Positions 41,017 through 49,903 are shown, counted from the first letter of the stretch. The stretch: DNA of 64,000 nucleotides from Acidimicrobiales bacterium (GCA_016794585.1 JAEUJM010000031.1:62001-126000); one strand, 5' to 3'. Notes: generated by a model not told the origin, from the sequence alone. Translations and numbers: made by a program.

Positions 41017-42183
41017 TCAGGGGGCGTCGACCTCGGCGTCGGCCATGGCCATCCGGCGATCGAGGAGCCGCTCGCTGAAGCCGGCGGCGATGGCCCAGGG
41101 GTAGGCCTTCACGCCTCCGAGATCGAGGCCGGCCTGGAGGTCGGACTGCAACACGGTGACCACCGCCACCGCCACCCCGATGCCCAGGACGAGGCGCAGG
41201 AAGGTGACGTCGAGCGGGTGGAGGAAGTCGACCACCGCGGCCCGGCCGGTCGCCCGCCGCCAAGGGAGCAGCAGGCTGAGGGCCACCCCGAGGCCGCCCA
41301 GGGCGCAGATGGTGAGATAGTTGTCGAGGTTGCGGAGGGCCTCGCCCTCGTCGGCCAGGGAGGTGGCCAGCCACGCCGCCACCGCGCCGCCGGCGATGAG
41401 CGCGGCCAACAGGACGCCGATGTGGAACAGCCCGCGCGCGGCCACGCGGGCCCGCTCGTCGTGGGCGATGGCGGCCTCGTCGACCTGCTCACGGGCGGCG
41501 GCGAGGTGCAGGCGCACCTTCTCGAGCCGGTCCGACGGCTTGAGGGCACCGAGCTGCTTGGCCAGGCGGCTGGCCTCGGCCTCGGGCAGGTGGGCCCGCG
41601 CCGCGTCCTCGATGGCGGCCGCCTCGAGGCCCAGCTCGTCGCGCCCCCGGCCGTCGTAGGACTGGCGGCGGGCGGCGCTCAGGAGGCGGTAGCTCTCGGC
41701 CAGCTCGCCGGCGACGAACGCCTGGGTGGCATCGGCCAGCAGCGACTCGGCCGCCACCGCCCACGGGGCGTCGGCCGACCGGGTGCGAGCGGTGAGCGCC
41801 TCGAGCTCGCGGGCGAAGAGGCTGAGCTGGGTGCGCAAGCGCGCCTGGTCGGCGGTCTGGTGGGCCATGCCCCGCCGGGACCCTGCCACCTTCGCGCTGA
41901 GATCGGCCAGCGAACGACTGGCACCGCGAGCCTGCTCACGGACGGCCGCGGCCAGCGCGTCGCGCCGGTCCTTGCGGTCCCGGCGGGAGCCACCGCCGGG
42001 CCGCTCGCCGCGACCGGCACCGGTGGTCCCTCCGTCGTCGTCGGCGGCGGACGCCTGCGCCGTGGCACCCTCGCGCCCGGGGCGGGCGTCCGAGACGGCC
42101 ACGAGGTCAGGACGGGCGGCCGGGCCGGCGGGATCGCCGGTCTCGGGCACGTCGACGTCGGCAGGACGGGCGGGGTCGGGCAT
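41017..42183 (-). CDS. Membrane protein with N-terminal coiled coil
   Basis: 388 residues. The first ~75 are disordered (Ala/Gly/Asp/Pro), residues ~80-250 are helical and rich in Ala, Arg, Glu and Leu (coiled coil), and residues ~255-355 hold three hydrophobic segments (GLFHIGVLLAALIAGGAVAAWL, LTICALGGLGVALSLLLPW, LRLVLGIGVAVAVVTVLQ). No family recognised. The arrangement suggests a cytoplasmic scaffold tied to the membrane. Its upstream region contains two DnaA boxes. Confidence 0.7.
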   Translation of the reverse strand: MPDPARPADVDVPETGDPAGPAARPDLVAVSDARPGREGATAQASAADDDGGTTGAGRGERPGGGSRRDRKDRRDALAAAVREQARGASRSLADLSAKVAGSRRGMAHQTADQARLRTQLSLFARELEALTARTRSADAPWAVAAESLLADATQAFVAGELAESYRLLSAARRQSYDGRGRDELGLEAAAIEDAARAHLPEAEASRLAKQLGALKPSDRLEKVRLHLAAAREQVDEAAIAHDERARVAARGLFHIGVLLAALIAGGAVAAWLATSLADEGEALRNLDNYLTICALGGLGVALSLLLPWRRATGRAAVVDFLHPLDVTFLRLVLGIGVAVAVVTVLQSDLQAGLDLGGVKAYPWAIAAGFSERLLDRRMAMADAEVDAP

Positions 42184-42261
42184 GGAACCTCCGGGGAGCT
42201 CGCTCGCAACCTACCCAATGGCCCCCGGCAACGCCGCGATGCCGGGCCGACCGCCCCACTC

Positions 42262-42317
42262 GAGTTATCCACAGAATCCACAAGGACTTGGGGATTCCCA
42301 CAGCCTGTGGACAACTC
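42262..42317. promoter_or_regulatory. Pair of inverted DnaA boxes
   Basis: TTATCCACA (42265-42273) is a perfect DnaA box; TGTGGACAA (42306-42314) is TTGTCCACA, a common actinobacterial form, on the other strand. The flanks extend the symmetry: GAGTTATCCACAG and CTGTGGACAACTC match at 12 of 13 positions, and AATCC/GGATT pair inside. It lies in the 239-base gap between crgA and the coiled-coil membrane gene, upstream of the latter. Nothing else is seen in this gap. Confidence 0.65.
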
Positions 42318-42422
42318 TGGGGAGACTCACACCGATGTAACTTCCCGTCCACCTCGACGTGATCTGCCCGAAACAGTCGACGCGCGGCCGGGCACGCCGG
42401 CCGTCTGCGGGTGCGCCGCCCG

Positions 42423-42776
42423 TCAGTGGTACTGCGTGGCGGTGATGATCCCGCCGAGGATGAGGCCGAGGCCCCCGAGCAGGTACCAGTTGCTCGTGCC
42501 CCCGGGCACCAGGCCCAGGTAGTTGCAGAAGATCATCACCATGCCGGCACCGAGCAGCGTGAACATGAGGATCGGGACCCAGCGCGGGCTCACCTTGTAC
42601 TCGCTCGGCACCGGGGGGGTGTAGCGGCTGGTGGGCGACGGGGTGGTACGCGACGACGTGGCCTTGGGGTTGCCCGAGGCGCTCGCCTTGGCCACCCCCG
42701 ACGCGCCGCCCTTCGGCGTGACGCGACCACCCGAACCCGAGCCGGAGGACACCTTGCGCTTGGCGGGCTTGGCCAT
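42423..42776 (-). CDS. crgA: Cell division protein CrgA
   Basis: 117 residues from ATG 42776. A basic, disordered N-terminus leads to SRYTPPVPSEYKVSPRWVPI, the CrgA signature, then two membrane helices (LMFTLLGAGMVMIFCNYLGL and NWYLLGGLGLILGGIITATQ). CrgA is a divisome membrane protein that binds FtsZ, FtsQ and PBPs in actinobacteria. Position beside trpG and pknB matches M. tuberculosis (Rv0011c region). The N-terminal tail is longer than in mycobacteria. Confidence 0.93.
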   Translation of the reverse strand: MAKPAKRKVSSGSGSGGRVTPKGGASGVAKASASGNPKATSSRTTPSPTSRYTPPVPSEYKVSPRWVPILMFTLLGAGMVMIFCNYLGLVPGGTSNWYLLGGLGLILGGIITATQYH

Positions 42777-42831
42777 GGCGGGCATCGTAACCGGGCCGGG
42801 AATGGATGGCGGAGCGCCTGAGCGGCGCCGG

Positions 42832-42837
42832 TACGCT
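42832..42837 (+). promoter_or_regulatory. Candidate -10 element of trpG (TACGCT)
   Basis: TACGCT ends seven bases before the GTG at 42845, so transcription would start at the start codon. The same word precedes the tRNA-Leu gene (53356-53361). Confidence 0.45.
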
Positions 42838-42844
42838 CCGGCCC

Positions 42845-43432
42845 GTGGGAGCACGGGTGCTGGTCATCGACAACTTCGACTCGTTCGTCTACAACCTCGT
42901 CCAGTACCTGGGCGAGGCCGGCGCCGAACCGCTCGTGCACCGATCGGACGCCCTCACCCTCGACGAGGCCGAAGCCCTCGAGCCGGACGCCGTGCTCATC
43001 AGCCCCGGACCGGGCCGTCCCGAGGATGCCGGGCTCTCCAACGAGGTGATCGAGCACTTCGCCGGCCGGCGCCCCGTGCTCGGCGTGTGCCTCGGCCACC
43101 AGTGCATCGGCCAGATCTACGGCGGTGACGTCGTGCGGGCCCCCGAGATCATGCACGGCAAGACCTCCGCCATCCTCCACACCGGCGCCGGCGTGTTCGC
43201 CGGCCTGCCCAGCCCCCTCGAGGCCACCCGCTACCACTCGCTCGTGGTCGACCGCGCCTCGGTGCCCGACGTGCTCGAGATCACCGCCGAGACGAGCGAC
43301 GGCATCGTCATGGGCCTGCGCCACCGCGAGCTCGACGTCGAGGGCGTGCAGTTCCACCCCGAGTCCATCCTCACCCACTCGGGGCACGAGCTCATCGCCA
43401 ACTTCCTGGCCCGCATCCCCGCCCCCGCCTGA
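42845..43432 (+). CDS. trpG: Glutamine amidotransferase TrpG/PabA
   Basis: 195 residues from GTG 42845. Opens [20 protein letters not shown]; the catalytic Cys is in [10 protein letters not shown] and the His/Glu pair in FHPES. It provides ammonia for anthranilate or aminodeoxychorismate synthesis. No TrpE/PabB partner is adjacent, as in the mycobacterial block, where the amidotransferase also stands alone between crgA and pknB. Convergent with pknB. Confidence 0.92.
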   Translation: MGARVLVIDNFDSFVYNLVQYLGEAGAEPLVHRSDALTLDEAEALEPDAVLISPGPGRPEDAGLSNEVIEHFAGRRPVLGVCLGHQCIGQIYGGDVVRAPEIMHGKTSAILHTGAGVFAGLPSPLEATRYHSLVVDRASVPDVLEITAETSDGIVMGLRHRELDVEGVQFHPESILTHSGHELIANFLARIPAPA

Positions 43433-43446
43433 GGGCCAGCGGCCCT
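43432..43446. terminator. Hairpin between convergent trpG and pknB
   Basis: AGGGCC (43432-43437), loop AGC, GGCCCT (43441-43446). It begins in the trpG stop codon and ends in the pknB stop, so it could act in both directions. Six pairs, no T tract. Confidence 0.4.
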
Positions 43447-44980
43447 ACGGGGCGACGGTGACGGTGACCGGGTCGGGTGCGGTCGTCTGGGGCGTCGGCG
43501 GGACCGTGACCGGCGGTGACGTCGTGGTGGTCACGCCCTGCGACACCACGATGGTGACGATGCTGCCGGGCGACACGGCGGTGTCGGCCGGCGGCGCCTG
43601 GCTGACCACCTTGCCCTCGTCCTCGACGGTCCCCGCCTGACGGGTGACCGACACGACGAGGCCGAGGCCTTCGAGCAGGCCCCGGGCGTCGGCCTCGAGC
43701 TGACCGACGACGTTCGGGAGGGTGACGTCGGCGGTGCTCTCGCAGACCGTGAGGGTCACCGTCGAGCCCTCGTCCACCTTGGTGGCCGGGGCGGGGGCCT
43801 GGGCCGTGACCGTCCCGGGGGCCACGTCGCAGTCCTGGGTCGTCTCGCGGGCGCTCTCCAGCTTGCGCTGGTCGAGCAGGGCCTCGGCGTCGGCGACCGG
43901 GCGGTTGCGCAGGTCCGGCACCGTGACCTCGGCCACCGTCTCGGGGTCGAACACGCCGAGCTGGTCGGCGAAGAACCAGAGACCGAAGCCCAGCGCGCCC
44001 AGCAGGATGACGAGGAAGAAGAGGAAGATGCCGGTGCGGCGGGGCGGGTCGGGCACCTCGTCGACCGGGAAGCGAGCGGAATCGGCGTAGCTCGGCACCG
44101 GCGCGGCCACCGCGGTGGCCACGGGCGCCGCCGCCGGCAGCTGGGCACCCTCACGGAAGCGGCGCAGGTCCGAGCGCAGGTCCTCGGCGGACGGATACCG
44201 CAGGACGGGGTCCTTGGCGAGGAGCTTGAGGGTGATGGCCTCGAGCGCGACCGGGATGGCGGGGTTCATCGACCGCGGCGGCGGGGGCTGCTCCTGCACG
44301 TGCTGGTAGGCGATGGCCACCGGCGTCTCACCCGTGAACGGGGGCCGGCCGACCGTCATCTCGTAGAGCACGACACCGAGCGAGTACAGGTCGCTGCGGG
44401 GATCGAGTCGCTTGCCCTGGGCCTGCTCGGGAGAGAAGTAGGTGGCGGTGCCCATGACGGTGCCCACCTGGGTGAGCTCGGTGTCGCCGCCGATGGCTTT
44501 GGCGATGCCGAAGTCCGTGACCTTCACCTGTCCGCTGGGCTGGGCGATCATCACGTTGCCCGGCTTGATGTCGCGGTGGACGACGCCGTTGCGGTGGGCG
44601 AGGGCCAGGGCGGCGGCGATGTCGGTGGCGATGTCGGCCGCCCGATCGGGATGGAGCGGGCCCTCCCCGGCGAGGATCTCGTCGAGGGGCCGGCCCTCGA
44701 TGTACTCCATCACGATGTAGTAGGTGCCGTCCTCCTCGCCCCAGTCGAACACCGCGACGATGTTCGGGTGGTTGAGGTTGGCGGCGGCCTGGGCCTCACG
44801 GCGGAAGCGCTCGACGAAGGTGGGGTCGCCGGCGAAGTCAGCGTTGAGCACCTTCACCGCGACGGGCCGGTCGAGCAACTGGTCGTGGGCCAGGTACACG
44901 ACGGCCATGCCGCCCCGGCCGAGTTGGCGGTGCAGCTGGTAGCGCCCGTTGAAGACGGGCAACCCGCCGGACTCACTCAC
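43445..44980 (-). CDS. pknB: Ser/Thr protein kinase PknB with PASTA domains
   Basis: 511 residues. The kinase domain has GRGGMAVVY, the Lys in VAVKVL, HRDIKPGNV, DFGIAK and the activation-loop Thr region (VGTVMGTATYFSPEQ). After a linker and one membrane helix (GIFLFFLVILLGALGFGLWF, near residue 330) come two PASTA repeats (about 355-420 and 425-490) and a Thr/Pro tail. PASTA domains bind muropeptides, so this is the wall-sensing kinase of the division cluster. Mycobacterial PknB has four PASTA repeats, so this extracellular part is short. Confidence 0.94.
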   Translation of the reverse strand: MSESGGLPVFNGRYQLHRQLGRGGMAVVYLAHDQLLDRPVAVKVLNADFAGDPTFVERFRREAQAAANLNHPNIVAVFDWGEEDGTYYIVMEYIEGRPLDEILAGEGPLHPDRAADIATDIAAALALAHRNGVVHRDIKPGNVMIAQPSGQVKVTDFGIAKAIGGDTELTQVGTVMGTATYFSPEQAQGKRLDPRSDLYSLGVVLYEMTVGRPPFTGETPVAIAYQHVQEQPPPPRSMNPAIPVALEAITLKLLAKDPVLRYPSAEDLRSDLRRFREGAQLPAAAPVATAVAAPVPSYADSARFPVDEVPDPPRRTGIFLFFLVILLGALGFGLWFFADQLGVFDPETVAEVTVPDLRNRPVADAEALLDQRKLESARETTQDCDVAPGTVTAQAPAPATKVDEGSTVTLTVCESTADVTLPNVVGQLEADARGLLEGLGLVVSVTRQAGTVEDEGKVVSQAPPADTAVSPGSIVTIVVSQGVTTTTSPPVTVPPTPQTTAPDPVTVTVAP

Positions 44981-45047
44981 GGGCGACAGGTTACCGAGGG
45001 GTCACCTCCCGCCCGTAGTCATCCCGCCCGCCAGGTGGGGCCGGGGC

Positions 45048-46517
45048 TCAGCCGGCGGGCCCCTGGAGGGCCTGCTCGAGGACGGCCCGGGCGATGGGGG
45101 CCGCCACCCGGCCGCCGGTGTTCTCGCTGACGCCGGGCTGGTTCTCGACGATCACGGCGATGGCGTACTCCGGCTTCTGCCCGGGCGGCCCCACGAACTC
45201 GATCACCCACGTATGCGAGGTGTTGTTCCCGGTCTGGGCCGTACCGCTCTTGCCGCCGACCTCGAAGCCGGGGATCTGCGCGGCGCCGGAAAGGGTGCCG
45301 TCGGCGACGACGCCCAGCATGGCCTGGCGCATGGTGGCGGCGGTCTCGGGGCTGATGGGCTGCTTCCACGCGTCGATGGGCTCGTCGTCGACGACCGCCC
45401 CCTCGCCGTCGCGGATCTCCTTCATCACGTGGGGGGCCATCATCACGCCGTCGTTGGCCACCGCAGCCGCCACCAGCGCCATCTGGAGGGGGGTGGACGA
45501 CACGTCGTTCTGGCCGATCGAGGCCTGGGCCAGCGCCGGCAGGTTGTCGGCGAAATCCACGGGGAAGCGGGACTCGACCGCGCCCGGCAGGTCGATCGGG
45601 GGCACCTGGTTGAAGCCGAAAGCGGCCGCCCCGTCGACCATGCGATCTGGCCCGAGGGTCTCGACGCCCATGCGGGCGAAGGCCGTGTTGCACGACACCG
45701 CGGTGATCGCGAAGAGGGTGCCGCCGCAACTGCTGCCGCCGAAGTTGGACAGCGGACGGGTGGTCTGCGGCGGCGTGTAGGACGACTCGACCGGGTAGCT
45801 CGGCTCCTCGGGCGTCACCAGCCCGCTCTGGACGCCGGTTGACCCCGTCACGATCTTGAACGTGGAGCCGGGGAAGAAGACGTTCTGGTACGACGACGCC
45901 CGCAGCGGCGAGGTGCCGCTGGCCGGGTCCAGGAAGTTGAACGCCGCCCGGGCCTCCTCACCGTCGTGGCTGCTGAGCGGGTTTGGGTCGTAGGACGGGT
46001 AGCTCCACATGGCCACGATGCCGCCCGTGTCGACGTCGAGGACGACGACGGATCCCCGCCGCTGGCCGAGCTGGTCGCGGGCCACCCGCTGCACGTCGTC
46101 GCGCAGGGTGAGGGTGACGTTGCCGGTGCGCTCGCGGTCGACGAACAGGTCGGCGAACGAGCGCAGCTCCTGCTCGAAGGTCTGACCTGCGAGCTGCTCG
46201 TTGTACTCCCGCTCGACGCCGGTGGCCCGGCCGTTGATGGGGAAGAAGCCGGTGATGTGGCCGAACAGGTCGCCCTCGGGGTACTCCCGCTGGAACTCGA
46301 AGCGGTCGTTGCTCGGCACCGAGCGGGCCACCACGACCCCGTCGGCGGTCTCGATGGTCCCCCGCGGCTGGCGCAGCGTCTCGAGGGTGCCGCGGGCGTT
46401 GAACTCGTTGTTGTTCAGCGAGTCGGCCTCGAGCACCTGGATGTAGTTCAACATCGCGAACAGGGCGATGTAGCAGGCCAGCAGGAAGATGCCGAGGCGG
46501 CGGATGCGCTTGTTCAT
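45048..46517 (-). CDS. pbpA: Class B penicillin-binding protein (PbpA)
   Basis: 489 residues from ATG 46517. One N-terminal membrane helix (RRLGIFLLACYIALFAMLNY), a dimerisation-type domain, then the transpeptidase with SxxK in GSTFKIVTG, SxN in SCNTAF and KSGTAQTG. Makes peptidoglycan cross-links with the adjacent SEDS protein. The start has no ribosome binding site; instead a chain of two mini-ORFs with ATGA overlaps leads into it, and the bases just before ATG are CCTCC-type (anti-Shine-Dalgarno-like). Gene order rodA-pbpA-pknB is that of mycobacteria minus pknA. Confidence 0.93.
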   Translation of the reverse strand: MNKRIRRLGIFLLACYIALFAMLNYIQVLEADSLNNNEFNARGTLETLRQPRGTIETADGVVVARSVPSNDRFEFQREYPEGDLFGHITGFFPINGRATGVEREYNEQLAGQTFEQELRSFADLFVDRERTGNVTLTLRDDVQRVARDQLGQRRGSVVVLDVDTGGIVAMWSYPSYDPNPLSSHDGEEARAAFNFLDPASGTSPLRASSYQNVFFPGSTFKIVTGSTGVQSGLVTPEEPSYPVESSYTPPQTTRPLSNFGGSSCGGTLFAITAVSCNTAFARMGVETLGPDRMVDGAAAFGFNQVPPIDLPGAVESRFPVDFADNLPALAQASIGQNDVSSTPLQMALVAAAVANDGVMMAPHVMKEIRDGEGAVVDDEPIDAWKQPISPETAATMRQAMLGVVADGTLSGAAQIPGFEVGGKSGTAQTGNNTSHTWVIEFVGPPGQKPEYAIAVIVENQPGVSENTGGRVAAPIARAVLEQALQGPAG

Positions 46518-46551
46518 TGGAGGCGGAGGGTCATGGGAGGCGGAGGGTCAT
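46514..46551 (-). other. Tandem mini-ORF relay leading into pbpA
   Basis: A perfect 17-base duplication (46519-46535 and 46536-46552) creates two minus-strand mini-ORFs: ATG 46551 to TGA 46531 (Met-Thr-Leu-Arg-Leu-Pro) and ATG 46534 to TGA 46514 (Met-Thr-Leu-Arg-Leu-Gln). Each stop overlaps the next start as ATGA, and the second overlaps the pbpA ATG at 46517. GGAG stands seven bases before the first mini-ORF, the only good ribosome binding site here. Both units carry CCTCCGCCTCC, able to pair with it. Confidence 0.65.
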
Positions 46552-46582
46552 GAGCGCACTCCAGCCAAGCCGATCGCCGGAC

Positions 46583-47875
46583 TCACGCGGCCGCGCCCTC
46601 GTTGATGCGACGGGTCGAGTCGTCGGAGATGCGCAACAGCAACGCCAGCAGCACGTAGTTGGCCACGAGGGACGAACCGCCGTAGCTGATGAAGGGCAGG
46701 GTGACGCCGGTGAGGGGCAGCAGGCGGGTGACGCCGCCGATGATGATGAAGGCCTGGATGCCGAGCAGCGTGGTGAGGCCCGCGGCCAGCAGCTTGTCGA
46801 ACTCGCGGTCCGTGGTGAGGGCGATGCGCAGGCCGGCGCCGACCATGAGCACGAAGGCCACGAGGATGAGCGAGCCGCCCAGCAGGCCGAGCTCCTCGCC
46901 GATGGCGGCGAAGATGAAGTCCGTGTCGGCAGCGGGGATCAGCCCCGGCTGGCCGAGGCCCGGCCCCTTGCCGGTGACGCCGCCCGCGGCCAACGAGAAC
47001 CAGCCCTGGATCACCTGGAAGCCCTTGTCCGCAGGGTCGTCCCAGGGGTTCAGCCAGATGGTGACGCGGGTCTGGACGTGGTCGAACGTGCGCCACGCGA
47101 AGAACGCTCCGGCCGAGAACAGGATCGTCCCGAGCACGAGGTACGTGGCCCGCTGGGTGGCGATCCAGACCATGGTGATGAACAGGGCGAAGAACAGCAG
47201 CGACGAGCCGAGGTCCTTCTCGAAGAACATGACCAGCAGCGAGAACCCCCACGCCAGCATCACCGGGCCGAGGTCGCGCGGTTCGGGGAAGGCGAAGGGC
47301 CCGATCTTGAAGGTGGCCATGGAGAGCACCTCGCGCTTGCGCACCAGGTAGGCCGCGAAGGAGATGGCGAGGGCGATCTTGGCGAACTCGCCGGGCTGGA
47401 AGCTGACCGGGCCGAGGGCCACCCAGATCCGGGCCCCGTTGATCGTGCGCCCCACGCCGGGCACGAGCGGCAGGAGGAGCAGCCCGACGCCGACCACCAT
47501 CAGCGTGTAGGGCGTGTCGAGGTCGCGCATGCGCCGCACGAACAGCAGGGTGAGGACGAAGCCGAGGATGCCGAGCGCGGTCCAGGTGGCCTGGAGGGCG
47601 GCCAGGTCCTTGTCGAGGCGGGCGATCCACACGTACCCCAGGCCGTTGAGCAGCGCGGCGAGGGGCAAGAGGATGCCGTCGGCCAGGGGGGCGAGCTTGC
47701 GCACCGCGATGTGGGCGCCGATGAGCAGGCCGAAGATCACGAGCAGGAACGGCACCACGTTGGCCGGGATGGAGGCCTCGGTGCCGAGACTGGCCAGCGT
47801 GTACGCGGCACCGACCACGATCACCGCCAGGACGATCAGGCCGAGCTCGGTGGTGCGCCGGTGGGCGCCGATCAT
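46583..47875 (-). CDS. rodA: SEDS glycosyltransferase RodA/FtsW
   Basis: 430 residues from ATG 47875, overlapping the phosphatase stop by four bases. Ten or more membrane spans, with the SEDS signature regions GARIWVALGPVSFQPGEFAKI, FFEKDLGSSLLFFALF and TDFIFAAIGEELGLLGG, and the C-terminal TGVTLPFISYGGSSLVANY. Polymerises glycan strands from lipid II with its PBP partner. By position (pstP-rodA-pbpA) it corresponds to mycobacterial RodA. FtsW cannot be excluded from sequence alone. Confidence 0.92.
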   Translation of the reverse strand: MIGAHRRTTELGLIVLAVIVVGAAYTLASLGTEASIPANVVPFLLVIFGLLIGAHIAVRKLAPLADGILLPLAALLNGLGYVWIARLDKDLAALQATWTALGILGFVLTLLFVRRMRDLDTPYTLMVVGVGLLLLPLVPGVGRTINGARIWVALGPVSFQPGEFAKIALAISFAAYLVRKREVLSMATFKIGPFAFPEPRDLGPVMLAWGFSLLVMFFEKDLGSSLLFFALFITMVWIATQRATYLVLGTILFSAGAFFAWRTFDHVQTRVTIWLNPWDDPADKGFQVIQGWFSLAAGGVTGKGPGLGQPGLIPAADTDFIFAAIGEELGLLGGSLILVAFVLMVGAGLRIALTTDREFDKLLAAGLTTLLGIQAFIIIGGVTRLLPLTGVTLPFISYGGSSLVANYVLLALLLRISDDSTRRINEGAAA

Positions 47876-49344
47876 GACGGCTTGGTGGTGTTGGGCGATC
47901 CCGTCGACGTGCCCGTCCCGTCGGAGCCGCCCGTTCCGCTGGACGCCTCGGGGCTCTGGCCCGACGCGCACTCGGTGGGCTCGGCGCCCGCCTTCAGCGT
48001 GCCGCACAGGTTGGCCACGAACGCCTCGGCGTCGTCGAGGGTGGCCTGGTCGGCTTCGGCCCGCACCCGGTCGACCGCCGTCTCCTTCAGGTCGTCCGCC
48101 GAGATGGCGGTGACCCGCGCCACCGTCGGATCGAAGATCAGGAAGCCACCGGGCCGGCCCTTGAAGATGGTGACCTCGTCCTGGCCGTTGAAGGCCACGT
48201 AGTACGTGTTGCGGCCGTAGTACACGAGCGCGCCCACCACGGTGGCGGCGAGGGCCAGGAGTGCCACCACGAAGATGAGCACCCGCCACGTGAAGCGGCG
48301 GGTGCGGCGGTGCTTCGGCGGTGAGCCGCCGGGTTCGTCGTCGGGGAGGTGGTCGGGCAGCGCCCCGATGAGCGCCGGCGCCCCGTCGCCGGGCGACCCG
48401 CCCTCGGGCAGCTCGACGAAGCCGGTGACGTCCACCGCCTCGGACGGGGGAGGGATGGGGGGGATGGGGGGTGGCGGCGGCACGGGCGGCGGCGGCGGGA
48501 CCGGTGGCGCATCGCCGAACACCGAGACCGCCGGCGTCGGCGCCGTCGCGGGGCCGTAGGCGCCGAGGTCGGGCTCGGACGCGACGCCCACGCGTGCGAC
48601 GGGCTCGTCGGGGCGGCCCGGCCCGTCGAGCACGTCGACGATGACGCAGGTGATGTTGTCGCGCCCGCCGCCCTCGTTGGCGAGGCGGACGAGCTCGGTG
48701 GCGCAGTCTTCGGGGTCGTCGCGCTCGGCGAGGACGGCGGCGATGGTGTCGGGCTCGACCTCGTTGAAGAGCCCGTCGCTGCACAGCAGGAAGCGGTCGC
48801 CGGGGACGGCCGGCAGCTCCCAGGAGTCCACCTCGACCTGGGGGTCGACCCCGAGGGCCCGGGTGATGATGTTGCGCTGCGGGTGGGTGACCGCCTCCTC
48901 GGCGGTGATGCGGCCCTGGCGGACGAGGCTCTCGACGAGGCTGTGGTCCTCGGTCATCTGCTCGAGTTGGCCGTCGCGGAACCGGTAGGCCCGCGAGTCG
49001 CCGACGTTGGCCATGGCGAGGCGCTCGCCGCCGTCCGCGCCCAGGACCAGCGCGAGGGCGATGAGCGTGGTGCCCATCCCCCGCAGCTCGGGGTCCTGGC
49101 TGGAGCGCGTGTAGACGGCGTGGTTGGCCCGGGTGACGCCGGCGACGAGGGCGGCGGTGCTGGCCTCGCCGAGGTCGCCGGCGAGGGACTCGAGGGCCAG
49201 GGCCGACGCCACCTCGCCGCCGCGGTGGCCACCCATGCCGTCGGCGACGGCGTAGAGGCGGCCGTCGAGCACGAGCAGGCTGTCCTGGTTGACCGCACGC
49301 GCCCGCCCCGTGTCGGTGACCCCGCCGGCCCGGAACGTCGTCAT
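47872..49344 (-). CDS. pstP: PP2C Ser/Thr phosphatase PstP
   Basis: 490 residues. The PP2C domain (residues ~5-235) shows AVNQDSLLV, VADGMGGHRGGEVAS and SDGLFNEVEPDTI, with the metal-binding Asp residues. A Pro-rich linker (runs of PPPPPVPPPPP) leads to a basic stretch, a membrane helix (FTWRVLIFVVALLALAATVV) and an extracytoplasmic tail of ~110 residues. It should oppose PknB. ATGA-coupled to rodA downstream. Confidence 0.93.
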   Translation of the reverse strand: MTTFRAGGVTDTGRARAVNQDSLLVLDGRLYAVADGMGGHRGGEVASALALESLAGDLGEASTAALVAGVTRANHAVYTRSSQDPELRGMGTTLIALALVLGADGGERLAMANVGDSRAYRFRDGQLEQMTEDHSLVESLVRQGRITAEEAVTHPQRNIITRALGVDPQVEVDSWELPAVPGDRFLLCSDGLFNEVEPDTIAAVLAERDDPEDCATELVRLANEGGGRDNITCVIVDVLDGPGRPDEPVARVGVASEPDLGAYGPATAPTPAVSVFGDAPPVPPPPPVPPPPPIPPIPPPSEAVDVTGFVELPEGGSPGDGAPALIGALPDHLPDDEPGGSPPKHRRTRRFTWRVLIFVVALLALAATVVGALVYYGRNTYYVAFNGQDEVTIFKGRPGGFLIFDPTVARVTAISADDLKETAVDRVRAEADQATLDDAEAFVANLCGTLKAGAEPTECASGQSPEASSGTGGSDGTGTSTGSPNTTKPS

Positions 49345-49405
49345 CTCTCCCGCTCCTGGCTCGTTCCTCGCCGGGCCGCTCGGGCCACGGCCTCGTCCCT
49401 CGCCC

Positions 49406-49903
49406 TCACGCGAGCTCCATCACGGTGCTGCCCACCTGGAGACGGTCGCCCTTCTGCATGACCATGGGTCCCTGGACCTTCGCGCGGTTGAGATAGGTGC
49501 CGTTGGTGGATCCGAGGTCTTCCACGAAGATCTTCCCGTCCCGGGTGAACACCCGCGAGTGGATCTGGCTGACGTAGGTGTCGTCGAGCGTGACCGAGCA
49601 CCCCGCCGCCCGACCCACGGTGATCTCGTCACCGAGGGGGAAGGTGCGGCCCTTCTGGGCCGCGGGCTCGACGACCCGCAGGTTCTTGGGCGTGCCGCCA
49701 CGGCGGGACGTCCGGGCGGCGCCGCCACCCGCCGAGCGGGCGGCCTCGCGCGTCGTGCGGTTCGACACCGGGGCCCCTGCGGGCGCCGCCGTGGCCACCG
49801 GTGCCCGCAGCTCGGCCCACACGGCCCGGAGGACGCGCAGGAAGAACAGGTACAAGAGCACCAGCAGGCACAGCTTGAGGATCGTGAGGAGTTGCTCCGA
49901 CAC
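49406..49903 (-). CDS. fhaB: Membrane-anchored FHA-domain protein (FhaB)
   Basis: 165 residues. One N-terminal membrane helix (TILKLCLLVLLYLFFLRVL) and a C-terminal FHA domain: VGRAAGCSVTLDDTYVSQIH, then DLGSTNGTYLN. The FHA domain reads phosphothreonine marks made by PknB. Corresponds to mycobacterial FhaB (FipA), which links the kinase to division proteins. Same strand as pstP, 61 bases upstream of it. Confidence 0.92.
   Translation of the reverse strand: MSEQLLTILKLCLLVLLYLFFLRVLRAVWAELRAPVATAAPAGAPVSNRTTREAARSAGGGAARTSRRGGTPKNLRVVEPAAQKGRTFPLGDEITVGRAAGCSVTLDDTYVSQIHSRVFTRDGKIFVEDLGSTNGTYLNRAKVQGPMVMQKGDRLQVGSTVMELA

Noticed and set aside
42262-42317. Chromosomal replication origin
   Set aside because: Only two DnaA boxes, no AT-rich unwinding region, no dnaA or dnaN gene in the window.
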